A stretch of DNA of 64,000 nt from Cellulophaga sp. L1A9 (GTDB lineage: Bacteria; Bacteroidota; Bacteroidia; Flavobacteriales; Flavobacteriaceae), in the NCBI RefSeq assembly GCF_009797025.1, contig NZ_CP047027.1, forward strand, positions 4,960,001 through 5,024,000. Direction: 5' to 3'. Position numbers and translations under genes: made by a program. Below the pieces are notes generated by a model. It saw only the letters and a list, made by a program, of their open reading frames with translations. It was not told the origin of the DNA and searched no databases. Numbering within the stretch: the stretch's first letter is position 1; each line of letters opens with the position of its first letter. This document shows positions 16,423 to 24,848 of the stretch, piece after piece.

Positions 16423-16448
16423 TTGGTTAACCAGATTGGTTTGCTAAA
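16423..16448. promoter_or_regulatory. GntR-type tandem operator upstream of gntR (autoregulation)
   Basis: TTGGTTAACCAG (16423-16434) contains the perfect palindrome TGGTTAACCA; it abuts a second, degenerate copy ATTGGTTTGCTAAA (16435-16448). The site is 23 bp before the gntR start codon. This is the weakest member of the four-site family. Confidence 0.65.
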
Positions 16449-16518
16449 ACTATAAAATTTATTTCGAGTAGAAAAACAATAATTAGATTAAAAATAAACT
16501 TGTTTCACGACTCAAAAA

Positions 16519-16556
16519 AAAGTTTACCACCTTGAAAATCAAGGTAGCAAAACTTT
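16519..16556 (-). terminator. Distal terminator of the first SusCD operon
   Basis: A long hairpin: AAAGTTTACCACCTTG (16519-16534) pairs with CAAGGTAGCAAAACTTT (16540-16556) with one bulge. On the minus strand it is followed by eight T. It lies just after the PL7 relic, which suggests the operon once ended here. Confidence 0.75.
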
Positions 16557-16608
16557 ATAATCAACTAACTCTAACTCTGTCTTATATATTTTTATTTCCT
16601 AATAGTTT

Positions 16609-16701
16609 TTAATGTGATACTTCTAGTTCATAATACTTCACTTTGGAACATGAACCTTCATCTTTACTTTAAAAATAGTTGTCTACTTTGAAGTAATTCT
16701 T
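16609..16701 (-). pseudogene. Relic of a PL7 alginate lyase C-terminus
   Basis: On the minus strand these bases encode NYFKVDNYF, stop, SKDEGSCSKVKYYELEVSH, stop. This matches the end of the intact PL7 lyase at 22138 (NYFKAGNYFQSKDEDSFAKVKYYELEVSH) at about three quarters of positions. The catalytic-face motif YFKAGNYFQ is mutated and a TAA replaces the glutamine codon. No start or upstream lyase domain remains. It sits downstream of SusD1 in the place where an enzyme gene would be expected. Confidence 0.8.
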
Positions 16702-16804
16702 TATTGAGATATTTGATCTTTATTTACTATAAAGAAATTTTCTACCATTTAGTATGACAATTTTCAATAAAAATAAAATTTGCTCTAACATCACATTAAT
16801 AAAA

Positions 16805-16857
16805 AAACCATTACCTTAAAATTAAATTCTATCATTCAACCTTTAAAATAATGGTTT
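16805..16857 (-). terminator. Proximal terminator after SusD1
   Basis: AAACCATTA (16805-16813) and TAATGGTTT (16849-16857) pair across a 35-base loop and, on the minus strand, run into seven T. It is 11 bp after the SusD1 stop codon. Confidence 0.6.
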
Positions 16858-16868
16858 TAAACTATTAA

Positions 16869-18215
16869 TTAGTACCCTGGATTCTGAGTAATAACCCCTG
16901 CACTCGCTGTAATTTCGGTACTAGGAATTGGGAAAATGTAATAATCGCTACTAATCACCTGACCTATTGCAGCATCAACTGTACCCGTTCTCACCAAGTC
17001 AAACCATCTATGTCCTTCAAAAGCCAATTCTACTCTTCTTTCATTAGCTATTGCTGTTCTTACATCTGATTGAGAACTTATTGTCCCCGTTAAGCTGTTT
17101 AAACCTGCTCTTGTTCTTATAGGATCCAATAAAGGAAGAACGGTTGTAGCAGCTGCACCACTTTCATTTAAAGCCTCTGCATACATTAATATAACGTCAG
17201 TCAATCTTATCTCTATGAAATCTTGATCTAAACCTCCAGTATATTTAATTCCAATTCTTTTTACATCATCGACACTCAATGCTTTTCTTAAATCAGTTGC
17301 ACCAGCAGCAGCTGTACTTGCATCAAACGCAGCAACCAAACTTGTTGTTACAGGTGAATCATTAGCTTTTGTATCGTCTCCATGAAACCAACCAACGAAG
17401 GTTGTTGAAGATGAAGAACCAGATGCAATTGAAATAGATGAAGATAATTGAGTTGCAAATAGAATCTCTGTACTTTCATCTGTTACAACGTTAGCAAAAT
17501 CGCCTTCTAAGCTAACTCCAGCTGAAGCAGCTGCACTTATTACTTCTGCAAATTCCACTGCAGCATTAACGTAGTTACCTCTATACAAATACACTTTACC
17601 AAGCACTGCCTGAGCCGCAATTTGAGAAGCACGTCCACTAGATATGCCAGAATTGTCTAAATCAGAAATAGCATCTTCTAAATCTGGAATGATTACATCG
17701 TCATAAACACTATTAGCAGAAACTCTTGTTAAATCAAACTCAGGAATCTCTAAAACAGTTAACTGAGGGGTCAGTATAACAGAAACATCACCAAAAACCA
17801 TAACTAACTTAAAATAAGATAATCCTCTTAAAAATTTAGCCTCCGCAATTTCTGTAGCATCAGATGAATTTGTAATTACATTATTTGCACTCAAAATCGA
17901 TTTGTATAAATTGGTGTAAAATGGGCCAAAAACAGGGCCTTTCATATCTAAACCAGCTAAATCAGAGTTAAATGTTTTCCAAGATAAATAAGGATCTTCA
18001 TCCGCTGCCACATTGTCTGACCTGAATTCTCCCATCATAGCTTGAGGAGTGACTACACCTGTTTGATAATAGTACGCTGCATTCAATACACCTGAAAAAT
18101 CCGTTAAAGTACTAGTTTCAATATCTAAAGGAGGTGTTTGATCCAAATCATTATCACACGCTGCTAAGAGTAAAACAGATAATCCTATTATATATATTGT
18201 TTTTATTTTTTTCAT
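16869..18215 (-). CDS. SusD-like surface lipoprotein (module 1)
   Basis: A 448-residue SusD/RagB family lipoprotein. The signal peptide ends LLLAAC with the lipid cysteine at about residue 20. The mature part has the TPR-like helices of the family (AEAKFLRGLSYFKLVMVFGDV, about 124-144) and the C-terminal region RRVELAFEGHRWFDLVRTGT followed by YYIFPIPSTEITASAGVITQNPGY, which is the standard ending. It would cap the SusC transporter on the cell surface and bind the glycan, here alginate by context. It is shorter than SusD2 (514 residues) and lies 10 bp after SusC1. Confidence 0.93.
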   Translation of the reverse strand: MKKIKTIYIIGLSVLLLAACDNDLDQTPPLDIETSTLTDFSGVLNAAYYYQTGVVTPQAMMGEFRSDNVAADEDPYLSWKTFNSDLAGLDMKGPVFGPFYTNLYKSILSANNVITNSSDATEIAEAKFLRGLSYFKLVMVFGDVSVILTPQLTVLEIPEFDLTRVSANSVYDDVIIPDLEDAISDLDNSGISSGRASQIAAQAVLGKVYLYRGNYVNAAVEFAEVISAAASAGVSLEGDFANVVTDESTEILFATQLSSSISIASGSSSSTTFVGWFHGDDTKANDSPVTTSLVAAFDASTAAAGATDLRKALSVDDVKRIGIKYTGGLDQDFIEIRLTDVILMYAEALNESGAAATTVLPLLDPIRTRAGLNSLTGTISSQSDVRTAIANERRVELAFEGHRWFDLVRTGTVDAAIGQVISSDYYIFPIPSTEITASAGVITQNPGY

Positions 18216-18225
18216 AATTTATGTA

Positions 18226-21200
18226 TTAAAAATTAACATTCACACCTAAAGTAAAACTTTTTACAATCGGACTTGCTCCTTCTTGGTATCCGTAAGTAGT
18301 TGGACCTGCATAATTAGAATTTTCAGTCTCTACACCTTCTGGATTAAATGAAGTGTAATTATCAGCCATTATATATAATAAATTTGTAGCTGCAACATAT
18401 ACCCTCATAGAGCTAAGTCCTACTTTACTTGTCAAATCTGAATTAAGTGAATATCCAAATGTTAAGTTTCTTAAAGCAATATAAGAGGCATCTTGAACCA
18501 ATGCACCATGTACATCTCTAGTTTGCAAATAATTTAAACCATTGTTATCTGCAATACCATCACTTGTTGCATCAAAACTTGGCCCTGTTGCATCGCGAAA
18601 TTGAGATTGCCAGTAAATAGGATCAATGTTATAAACTTCTGCTCCTTGAGATCCTTGCAACTGAAATGCAAAGTCAAAATCTTTATAATTCATTGTACTA
18701 GAAAGACCCCAATAAAAATCAGGTGTTGCAGATCCTAATTTTACATAATCCCCTTCATAAGTAATTTCTCCATCTCCATTTTGGTCAACAACATATTGAA
18801 CTCCACTAGTATAACCAATAGTTCTAGTTGGATCCTCTATATAAATAGATTCAACCTGGCCTGCACTTTCATACCCCCACATTTCTCCAATTTCACCACC
18901 TACGTAATTTCTAAACTCAGCACCTCTATCACTTGGTCCACCATAAATTTGCCTTGGTAACTCATCAAGAGTACCCAAACTTGTGATTTCAGTTTCAACT
19001 GTAGATAAGTTTGCACTCACATTCCAAGAGAAATCTTCATTTGAGATTATCTTAGCGTTCAATTCAAATTCTAAACCAGAACTCGTTACATTACCGCGAT
19101 TAAGTGCAATTGACGATGTTCCTAATACTTCAGAAACACTCTGATTAATTAACATGTTATCAACATCAGAAGTATAATAATCTACGCTCAATCTCAAACG
19201 GTTATTCAAAAATCCTGTATCAATACCATAATTTGTCTCAACGTTTGTCTGCCAAGTTAAATCAGGATTCGCAACATCACTTGGAGTCAAATATCCGGTA
19301 CCAAATGCCGTATTAGTAGCTCCATAAATGCTTAAAGATTGATATGAATTTAAAAAAGAGGCAGTACCTAATGAACCTTTACTAAACCTTAACTTCAATA
19401 AACTCAATTTTTCGCTATTACTTAAGAACGATTCATTACTCACATTCCAACCTAATGAAATTGCTGGAAATACTGCAAATTGTTCATTTGATCCAAAACG
19501 AGAATCACCATCTCTTCTAATAGACCCTGAAACCAAATAACGATTATCATATGCATAAGCAACTCTACCAAATATACTTCTTCTTGATTGCGTCTCATCT
19601 ATCTCTTCTGTCGAAACATCTTCAGGACTAAAGAAAGAATAATTTAAAGGAAGACCAAATGGCACATTTGTACCGTCTGAAGCAAATCCTTTAAAATATG
19701 TATTTTGAAATTCCATACCTGCTACAGCAGACAAGTCATGCTTCTCAGCAAATGTTTTAACATAGTTTAAAGTAGTTGTACTTAATATTGTAGATTTTTT
19801 GATATTTGAAATAGACAACTGAGTTTGGTTTGAACGTTGTAGACCATCTGACAATATCCCATGATATTCATAATCTTTAACATCTTGCATATCTGCCCCA
19901 AAAAGCGTTTTAATATTTAATCCATCTATAATGTCATATTGCAAATAAGAACTTACATTACCAAAATACGTTTTTTTATATCTTCGAGAATTATCAAACT
20001 TTGCAGCCACACCAGCATCACCAGTACCACCAATTCCATTTTCATTTCTTCCGTATTGCCAGTCATGAACAACATCACCTGGTTGCAAATCATAAATACT
20101 CATAGGATCTAAACCAGTACCTCTATAATCATCATCAAATGAACTACCAATATTGTTACTTGTAAAACCCGAATCAAATAATGCTTGTCTTCTACTATCC
20201 AAATCTTGAACAAAAGCAATAGATTCAGCTGTATGATAAATAGGACTAATACTATATGCGCGCAAAAGATCTCTCATGTCCCAAGGAACAATATCTTGAT
20301 TTCCATAATACCCATTCATACTCACTCCTGCCTTCAATTTTTCTCCAATATTAGCATCAACATTCATACGAGCATTGTACCTTTCATAACCTTGCCCTTT
20401 TACAATACCATCAGTGCTCAAATAACCAAGTGAAGCAAAAGCTTTCAGGTTCTCAGATCCACCACTAACACTAAAGTCATGACTAACAGTACTTCCATTT
20501 TTAAAAAGATAATCCTCCATACTAACCACATCTGGAGCATTTTCATATGCATAAAGTCTATATTCCAATAAGCCTGGATCAGTTTGAGAAAGGTCATAAG
20601 CGTCTGTCTGTAATTCTTTAGCCCATTCACCTGCAGTTTTAAGCATATCAATATCTTTTACATACTTACTTGAAGTACTAGTGTAAGAATTATAGCTAAA
20701 ATTAACTTTTCCTGCTTTCCCTTTTTTTGTTGTCACCAAAATAACACCATTTGCACCCAAGGAACCATAAATAGCCGCAGAAGCAGCATCTTTTAAAACC
20801 TCCATACTCTCTATATCATTTGGATTAACAGAAGATAAATCTCCTGAAATTTGAAATCCATCCACAACAATAAGTGGATTTGATGTTCCAGAAACAGATG
20901 ATGCTGCTCTAATTTGAATTTTTGGCGCTGCACCTGGCTCACCACTTTGATTTTGAATTCTAACACCTGGTAATTTACCTGCTAAGGCATCATCTACACG
21001 AGCCACCTGTACAGCCGCAACATCTTCTCCTCCAATTTTGGAAACAGCGCCCGTTAAGTGAGATTTTTTAATTGTTCCGTAACCAACAACAACAACTTCT
21101 TCTAGCAAACTAGCATCTTCACTTAAAGACACATTTAGTGTTTGTTGATTTGTGATCGTCACGTTCTTATTTGCGTACCCTATTGAAGAAAAATTGATAA

Positions 21201-21408
21201 CATCACCTTTACTTACTGATATTTCAAAATTTCCATCAAAATCAGTTGCTGTCCCCCTAGTGGTGTTAGCAACGACTACGTTTGCACCCGGTATAGGCAC
21301 ATTGTTTGCGTCAGAAACAACACCCTTTAATTGGTAGCTGTCTTGCGCATAAAGCGAAATATTAAGCAATGCTATTGCTATTAATAAAATTTTAGTTTTT
21401 AAATTCAT
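18226..21408 (-). CDS. SusC-like TonB-dependent transporter (module 1)
   Basis: A complete 1060-residue SusC/RagA family outer-membrane transporter. Signal peptide (about 1-21, ending SLYAQ), carboxypeptidase-D-like regulatory domain (YQLKGVVSDANNVPIPGANVVVANTTRGTATDFDG, about 25-59), TonB-contact segment EEVVVVGYGTIKKSHLTGAVS, plug with AASAAIYGSLGANGVILVTTKKG, and a large barrel ending SFTLGVNVNF. It imports oligosaccharides with SusD1. Its first 60 residues, and 70 bp of leader, are nearly identical to those of the second susC. A 300-bp leader with hairpins separates it from the GntR-type operator. Confidence 0.95.
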   Translation of the reverse strand: MNLKTKILLIAIALLNISLYAQDSYQLKGVVSDANNVPIPGANVVVANTTRGTATDFDGNFEISVSKGDVINFSSIGYANKNVTITNQQTLNVSLSEDASLLEEVVVVGYGTIKKSHLTGAVSKIGGEDVAAVQVARVDDALAGKLPGVRIQNQSGEPGAAPKIQIRAASSVSGTSNPLIVVDGFQISGDLSSVNPNDIESMEVLKDAASAAIYGSLGANGVILVTTKKGKAGKVNFSYNSYTSTSSKYVKDIDMLKTAGEWAKELQTDAYDLSQTDPGLLEYRLYAYENAPDVVSMEDYLFKNGSTVSHDFSVSGGSENLKAFASLGYLSTDGIVKGQGYERYNARMNVDANIGEKLKAGVSMNGYYGNQDIVPWDMRDLLRAYSISPIYHTAESIAFVQDLDSRRQALFDSGFTSNNIGSSFDDDYRGTGLDPMSIYDLQPGDVVHDWQYGRNENGIGGTGDAGVAAKFDNSRRYKKTYFGNVSSYLQYDIIDGLNIKTLFGADMQDVKDYEYHGILSDGLQRSNQTQLSISNIKKSTILSTTTLNYVKTFAEKHDLSAVAGMEFQNTYFKGFASDGTNVPFGLPLNYSFFSPEDVSTEEIDETQSRRSIFGRVAYAYDNRYLVSGSIRRDGDSRFGSNEQFAVFPAISLGWNVSNESFLSNSEKLSLLKLRFSKGSLGTASFLNSYQSLSIYGATNTAFGTGYLTPSDVANPDLTWQTNVETNYGIDTGFLNNRLRLSVDYYTSDVDNMLINQSVSEVLGTSSIALNRGNVTSSGLEFELNAKIISNEDFSWNVSANLSTVETEITSLGTLDELPRQIYGGPSDRGAEFRNYVGGEIGEMWGYESAGQVESIYIEDPTRTIGYTSGVQYVVDQNGDGEITYEGDYVKLGSATPDFYWGLSSTMNYKDFDFAFQLQGSQGAEVYNIDPIYWQSQFRDATGPSFDATSDGIADNNGLNYLQTRDVHGALVQDASYIALRNLTFGYSLNSDLTSKVGLSSMRVYVAATNLLYIMADNYTSFNPEGVETENSNYAGPTTYGYQEGASPIVKSFTLGVNVNF

Positions 21409-21430
21409 TTGTGATTTTGTTACGTTAGTA

Positions 21431-21465
21431 CTATTGAGTTAATTCAATAGGATAAAATCTCCTAT
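21431..21465 (-). promoter_or_regulatory. susC1 leader: two overlapping hairpins
   Basis: Just before the start codon, CTATTGA (21431-21437) pairs with TCAATAG (21444-21450), and ATAGGA (21447-21452) pairs with TCCTAT (21460-21465). The two share four bases, so only one can form fully at a time. The same arrangement is present before the second susC. Confidence 0.5.
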
Positions 21466-21692
21466 GGTACTTGCTTTACATAATTGCCAAAATTTCACAT
21501 AACAATGAAATTTATGCATTGATAATAATTTAGTATTGTAATGAAAAGCAATCAAAGTGTTCTTAGCTACTTCCCTAAAAAAAAGAAGTTATTAATAAAA
21601 TGATGGACACATATTTGTCCTTTTTTAGCAAATTTCCTCTATGTTCATATTTTTTTAAGTTGAATATTAAATTAAGTTATTGAGTTAAATTA
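21466..21692 (-). other. susC1 long 5' leader
   Basis: No gene is seen here. On the minus strand the region should be transcribed leader. It holds a GGACA/TGTCC hairpin (21605-21620) and an ACTTC/GAAGT pair (21569-21589). Both recur at the same relative places in the leader of the second susC, although the sequence between has diverged. Confidence 0.45.
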
Positions 21693-21718
21693 TTGGTTAC
21701 CCAAATTGGTTTACCAAT
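21693..21718. promoter_or_regulatory. GntR-type tandem operator, susC1
   Basis: TTGGTTACCCAA (21693-21704) followed directly by the perfect palindrome ATTGGTTTACCAAT (21705-21718). It begins 9 bp beyond the predicted -7 box on the minus strand, so it covers the transcription start, as expected for a repressor. Confidence 0.8.
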
Positions 21719-21727
21719 CTAGATAAC

Positions 21728-21735
21728 CAAATATA
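21728..21735 (-). promoter_or_regulatory. Predicted -7 box of the susC1 operon
   Basis: Minus-strand TATATTTG (plus-strand CAAATATA, 21728-21735) matches TAnnTTTG. The same box occurs beside the operators of susC2 and PL6. Confidence 0.6.
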
Positions 21736-22077
21736 TGTTATTGCTATGTTAAAAAAAAATAATTCTCTAGATTTTATGACACAAAAATAAATATGTCATA
21801 ATTTTAAGTTATGTATTTTCCTAATTTGGAATATTGAAACACCCCTAATTGAGTTATGATCCCTTATAATATAAGAGCTATTATACTAATTATAACTGAA
21901 GAAAATAAAAGCAATAAAAAAATGGTTATACAAGCTGCTTTAAAATATTATTTATTTTAAAATCTTTATTTTTTTTTACTTATTTAAAAATTAGAATAAT
22001 TGAATTCTTTCAAAAAAAATATTAATAGTTTGTAAACGCATTATATTAAATCCTTTTTTGGAGGATACAAACAAAAA

Positions 22078-22110
22078 AAATCACTTGTTTAAGTAAAAAA
22101 CAAGTGATTT
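22078..22110 (-). terminator. Terminator of the PL7 operon
   Basis: AAATCACTTG (22078-22087) pairs with CAAGTGATTT (22101-22110); on the minus strand a T run follows. The PL7 stop codon is 28 bp away. Between here and the susC1 promoter (about 21736-22077) I see only AT-rich sequence and no gene. Confidence 0.85.
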
Positions 22111-22137
22111 TTCAGAACTAACATTACTAGAAGATGT

Positions 22138-23055
22138 TTAATGGGAAACTTCTAATTCATAATACTTCACCTTAGCGAAAGAATCTTCATCTTTACTTTG
22201 AAAATAGTTCCCAGCTTTGAAATAGTTTTCAAAAACATTCCACCTATTTATATCAACACCTTCATAAACGGCATATTCTGAATTATTTAAAATAATTACC
22301 ATTTTACCTTTTTCAACTTTCACTTCAAGTGTAAATTTTCTAAAACCTACTTCTGTTGGGAAATTGTATCCTTCGTCATCATCCCAAGCTTCATCATATA
22401 AAATAGCCGTATTATTGACTGCTTTATTTTTTAAAACTTTCGTCTTTACTCTAATCTTCCCTTTATCCCAATATATTTTTAATATAGGAGGAGCATTGTT
22501 ATCTTTTGCTCCTATTAATTCTTTCTGTTCATTAGTTAATCTACCATGAATTTGCATTATAATAACTCTATGATATTTTCCATCAGCATCTTTCGTAACC
22601 TCTTCTATAGCAAGTTTACCTTTCATTCTCCCACCTTGCTCAAAGGTCCAGTTGGTATTATTATCACCTGGCACCATTTGTTCTCTAAGTTCGGATCTAG
22701 TATACTTAGTGTTTGCTGTTTTAGAGTCCGTTGGCATAGCGTGAAAAACTATCGCTCCTTTAACAGAATCTATATACATATAAGGCTTTGCCTCCTCTAT
22801 ACCTGCAAAATTATTAATCTCTGGCGGGCTTATCTCGTAAGGCTTTCCTTCATCATTTAAAGAAGGCAGTGTTACTTTCCAATGGCTTAAATCTATATTA
22901 GGAAGTTTAACTTTTTTCTTCTTTTTCTTCTTTTTCTTTTCAATTTTAGAATCCGATTCTGCTACGCTATTTGTCTTTTCCTGACAAATAGCGCTAACAG
23001 AAGTAAAAATTACTATTGTTAAAAAGAATAATATGTTTTTTCGGAAGTTTATCAT
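22138..23055 (-). CDS. Alginate lyase, polysaccharide lyase family 7
   Basis: A 305-residue PL7 lyase that cleaves alginate by beta-elimination. All three family motifs are visible: RSELRE (120-125), QIH (168-170; the usual QIH/QVH catalytic pair) and YFKAGNYFQ (about 278-286), with the catalytic His and Tyr included. A signal peptide (about 1-24) without a clear lipobox is followed by a run of nine lysines (40-48), an unusual linker before the lyase domain that starts at about LSHWKVTLP. It is the last gene of the second SusCD operon, 13 bp after a PKD lipoprotein. QIH is commonly linked with preference for G-containing blocks, but specificity is not settled by sequence. Confidence 0.94.
   Translation of the reverse strand: MINFRKNILFFLTIVIFTSVSAICQEKTNSVAESDSKIEKKKKKKKKKVKLPNIDLSHWKVTLPSLNDEGKPYEISPPEINNFAGIEEAKPYMYIDSVKGAIVFHAMPTDSKTANTKYTRSELREQMVPGDNNTNWTFEQGGRMKGKLAIEEVTKDADGKYHRVIIMQIHGRLTNEQKELIGAKDNNAPPILKIYWDKGKIRVKTKVLKNKAVNNTAILYDEAWDDDEGYNFPTEVGFRKFTLEVKVEKGKMVIILNNSEYAVYEGVDINRWNVFENYFKAGNYFQSKDEDSFAKVKYYELEVSH
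22912..22938 (-). repeat. Poly-lysine codon run in PL7
   Basis: Nine successive AAA/AAG codons encode a Lys9 linker between signal peptide and lyase domain. The run is almost pure purine and could slip in replication. Confidence 0.7.
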
Positions 23056-23068
23056 TGAATTATATTAG

Positions 23069-24820
23069 TTAGGGTGCTGGGTAAACCTTAACATTATCTA
23101 CATAAGCATCTTTATCTGTTACTGCATAAATAAATATAGCTACTTCACCTACAGAATTAGATCTAAACTGAAGTTTCATTGTTGTGCCACCTGTACAAGA
23201 ATTGTCAGCAAACTTTCCTTTAGACTCAGTCCCAACATGCGCTACCAAAGCATTACTAGCAACAGCTTCAGCACTATCACTATAATGACCATTTAAGATT
23301 GATGCCACTACACTGTTAGTTTCAGCTCCTCCCGTTACTATAGCATATTCGTACTCAAAAATGTAATCTGTATTTGGACTTAATGTAATTGCTTGGTATG
23401 CGTATCTAGTATCACCAGCCACAGCTGTACCATCAGTATTAGCACTTTGGCTAGATGACCACTTTGCTCCTCTTGTTTTACTTCCATCATCTGTACCATC
23501 ATATTCTGCACAAGATCCGTCAGAACTACGTCCAAAAGGATTTGAATTTCCCGTTGTATTAGCTATTTTCCAAGCATCAGACATAGCAGAATCATCTAAA
23601 TTAAAATCGCCATGAATAATTTCTGGATTAATAGGGCCACTTGCTCCACCAACTGTAACTTCTTTTGTAATAAAAGTTGTTTTATTAAGAAAATTTGTAG
23701 TTGTTAATGTAACCATATATGCCATTTCCAAACCATCATCGTTATAACTGTATGTAGGGTTTTCTTCAGTTGAACTACCTATACCATCTCCAAAATCCCA
23801 ACTATAACTAGTTGCAAGTTCAGAAGCATTTGCAAAAGTAACATCATAATCGCTAGCCACTTCATCAAAAGTAAACTCAGGAACTGAAAGTGGTTCTCTA
23901 TAAAGATAAATATTATCTACGTTAAGAGTTGCCTCATTACTGGCAGTACCGCTTGTCCCTAATTCCAATGTTATCTCGTCTACTTGAGTAATTCCTTCAG
24001 AAGCAAAATCAATATCTAAACCTGTCCAAACGTCATTTATTAAAGTTTGTTCAAAAGTTTTACCTCCCAATGTTATTTTTACTTTATCAACACCTATATC
24101 ATGAACAGAATGAAGATCTAAGTGAATATAATCCGCAGAAGCACCTGTTCCAAAAACATCTGCAATAACAATAGCAGGATTAAAACTAATAGATGCGGCA
24201 ACAGTACCATGAAGCTTAGAATACTGAGTTACTTTATTTTTAATATCTCCAACCTCTACTTCATTATACTCTGCATCACCATCTTCAAAATCAGAACCTG
24301 ATATGGTGTTTGTATAAGGAATAAAAGCACCATCACTTTCAATACCATCACTAAAAATAGCATATACATTTTCATCAAGGATGATTGGCGAATCTGGCGC
24401 TGATAATACCGCAGTAATTCCGGGTACGATTGTTACATTAATTGTTTGAACAACATCCGGAAAACCTTCATCAGATTTTGCCGTTACCGTAATTGTATAC
24501 GTTCCTTCTGCAATATCATTAGGATAATCGTAAGAAGCTGTACCTGCATCTTCAATAATCGTTACTATATCGGATGTACTATTTAGATCTCCAAAATCTA
24601 CTACATAAGAATCAATTCCTAGACCTTGGGGTCTTATAGTAATTATCGTTCCGTCTCCACTAGCACTAACCGAAGATGTAGGGATTTCTGGAAATGTAAT
24701 TTCAGTAAGACCTGTACCTGATGTACTTTCTATAGGATCAACGATAGTATCATCATCTTCACATGAGACTATAGCACCTGTTATTAGTAAAGCGAATATT
24801 CCTTTTTTTAATAAATTCAT
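23069..24820 (-). CDS. PKD-domain surface lipoprotein, probable alginate-binding (SusE/F-like position)
   Basis: A 583-residue lipoprotein (lipobox GAIVSC, Cys at about 20). At least two Ig/PKD-like segments can be seen: YTITVTAKSDEGFPDVVQTINVTIVP near residue 110 and the clear PKD motif ATSYSWDFGDGIGSSTEENPTYSYNDDG near 335-362. The last 180 residues, from about NPEIIHGDFNLDD to DAYVDNVKVYPAP, form a jelly-roll CBM-like module shared with the next lipoprotein. It would sit on the cell surface and hold glycan for SusC2/D2 and the PL7 lyase. The binding role is inferred from position, as these genes evolve quickly. Confidence 0.75.
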   Translation of the reverse strand: MNLLKKGIFALLITGAIVSCEDDDTIVDPIESTSGTGLTEITFPEIPTSSVSASGDGTIITIRPQGLGIDSYVVDFGDLNSTSDIVTIIEDAGTASYDYPNDIAEGTYTITVTAKSDEGFPDVVQTINVTIVPGITAVLSAPDSPIILDENVYAIFSDGIESDGAFIPYTNTISGSDFEDGDAEYNEVEVGDIKNKVTQYSKLHGTVAASISFNPAIVIADVFGTGASADYIHLDLHSVHDIGVDKVKITLGGKTFEQTLINDVWTGLDIDFASEGITQVDEITLELGTSGTASNEATLNVDNIYLYREPLSVPEFTFDEVASDYDVTFANASELATSYSWDFGDGIGSSTEENPTYSYNDDGLEMAYMVTLTTTNFLNKTTFITKEVTVGGASGPINPEIIHGDFNLDDSAMSDAWKIANTTGNSNPFGRSSDGSCAEYDGTDDGSKTRGAKWSSSQSANTDGTAVAGDTRYAYQAITLSPNTDYIFEYEYAIVTGGAETNSVVASILNGHYSDSAEAVASNALVAHVGTESKGKFADNSCTGGTTMKLQFRSNSVGEVAIFIYAVTDKDAYVDNVKVYPAP

Positions 24821-24848
24821 AATCTTTGTATATTTATTAATGTTTTTT

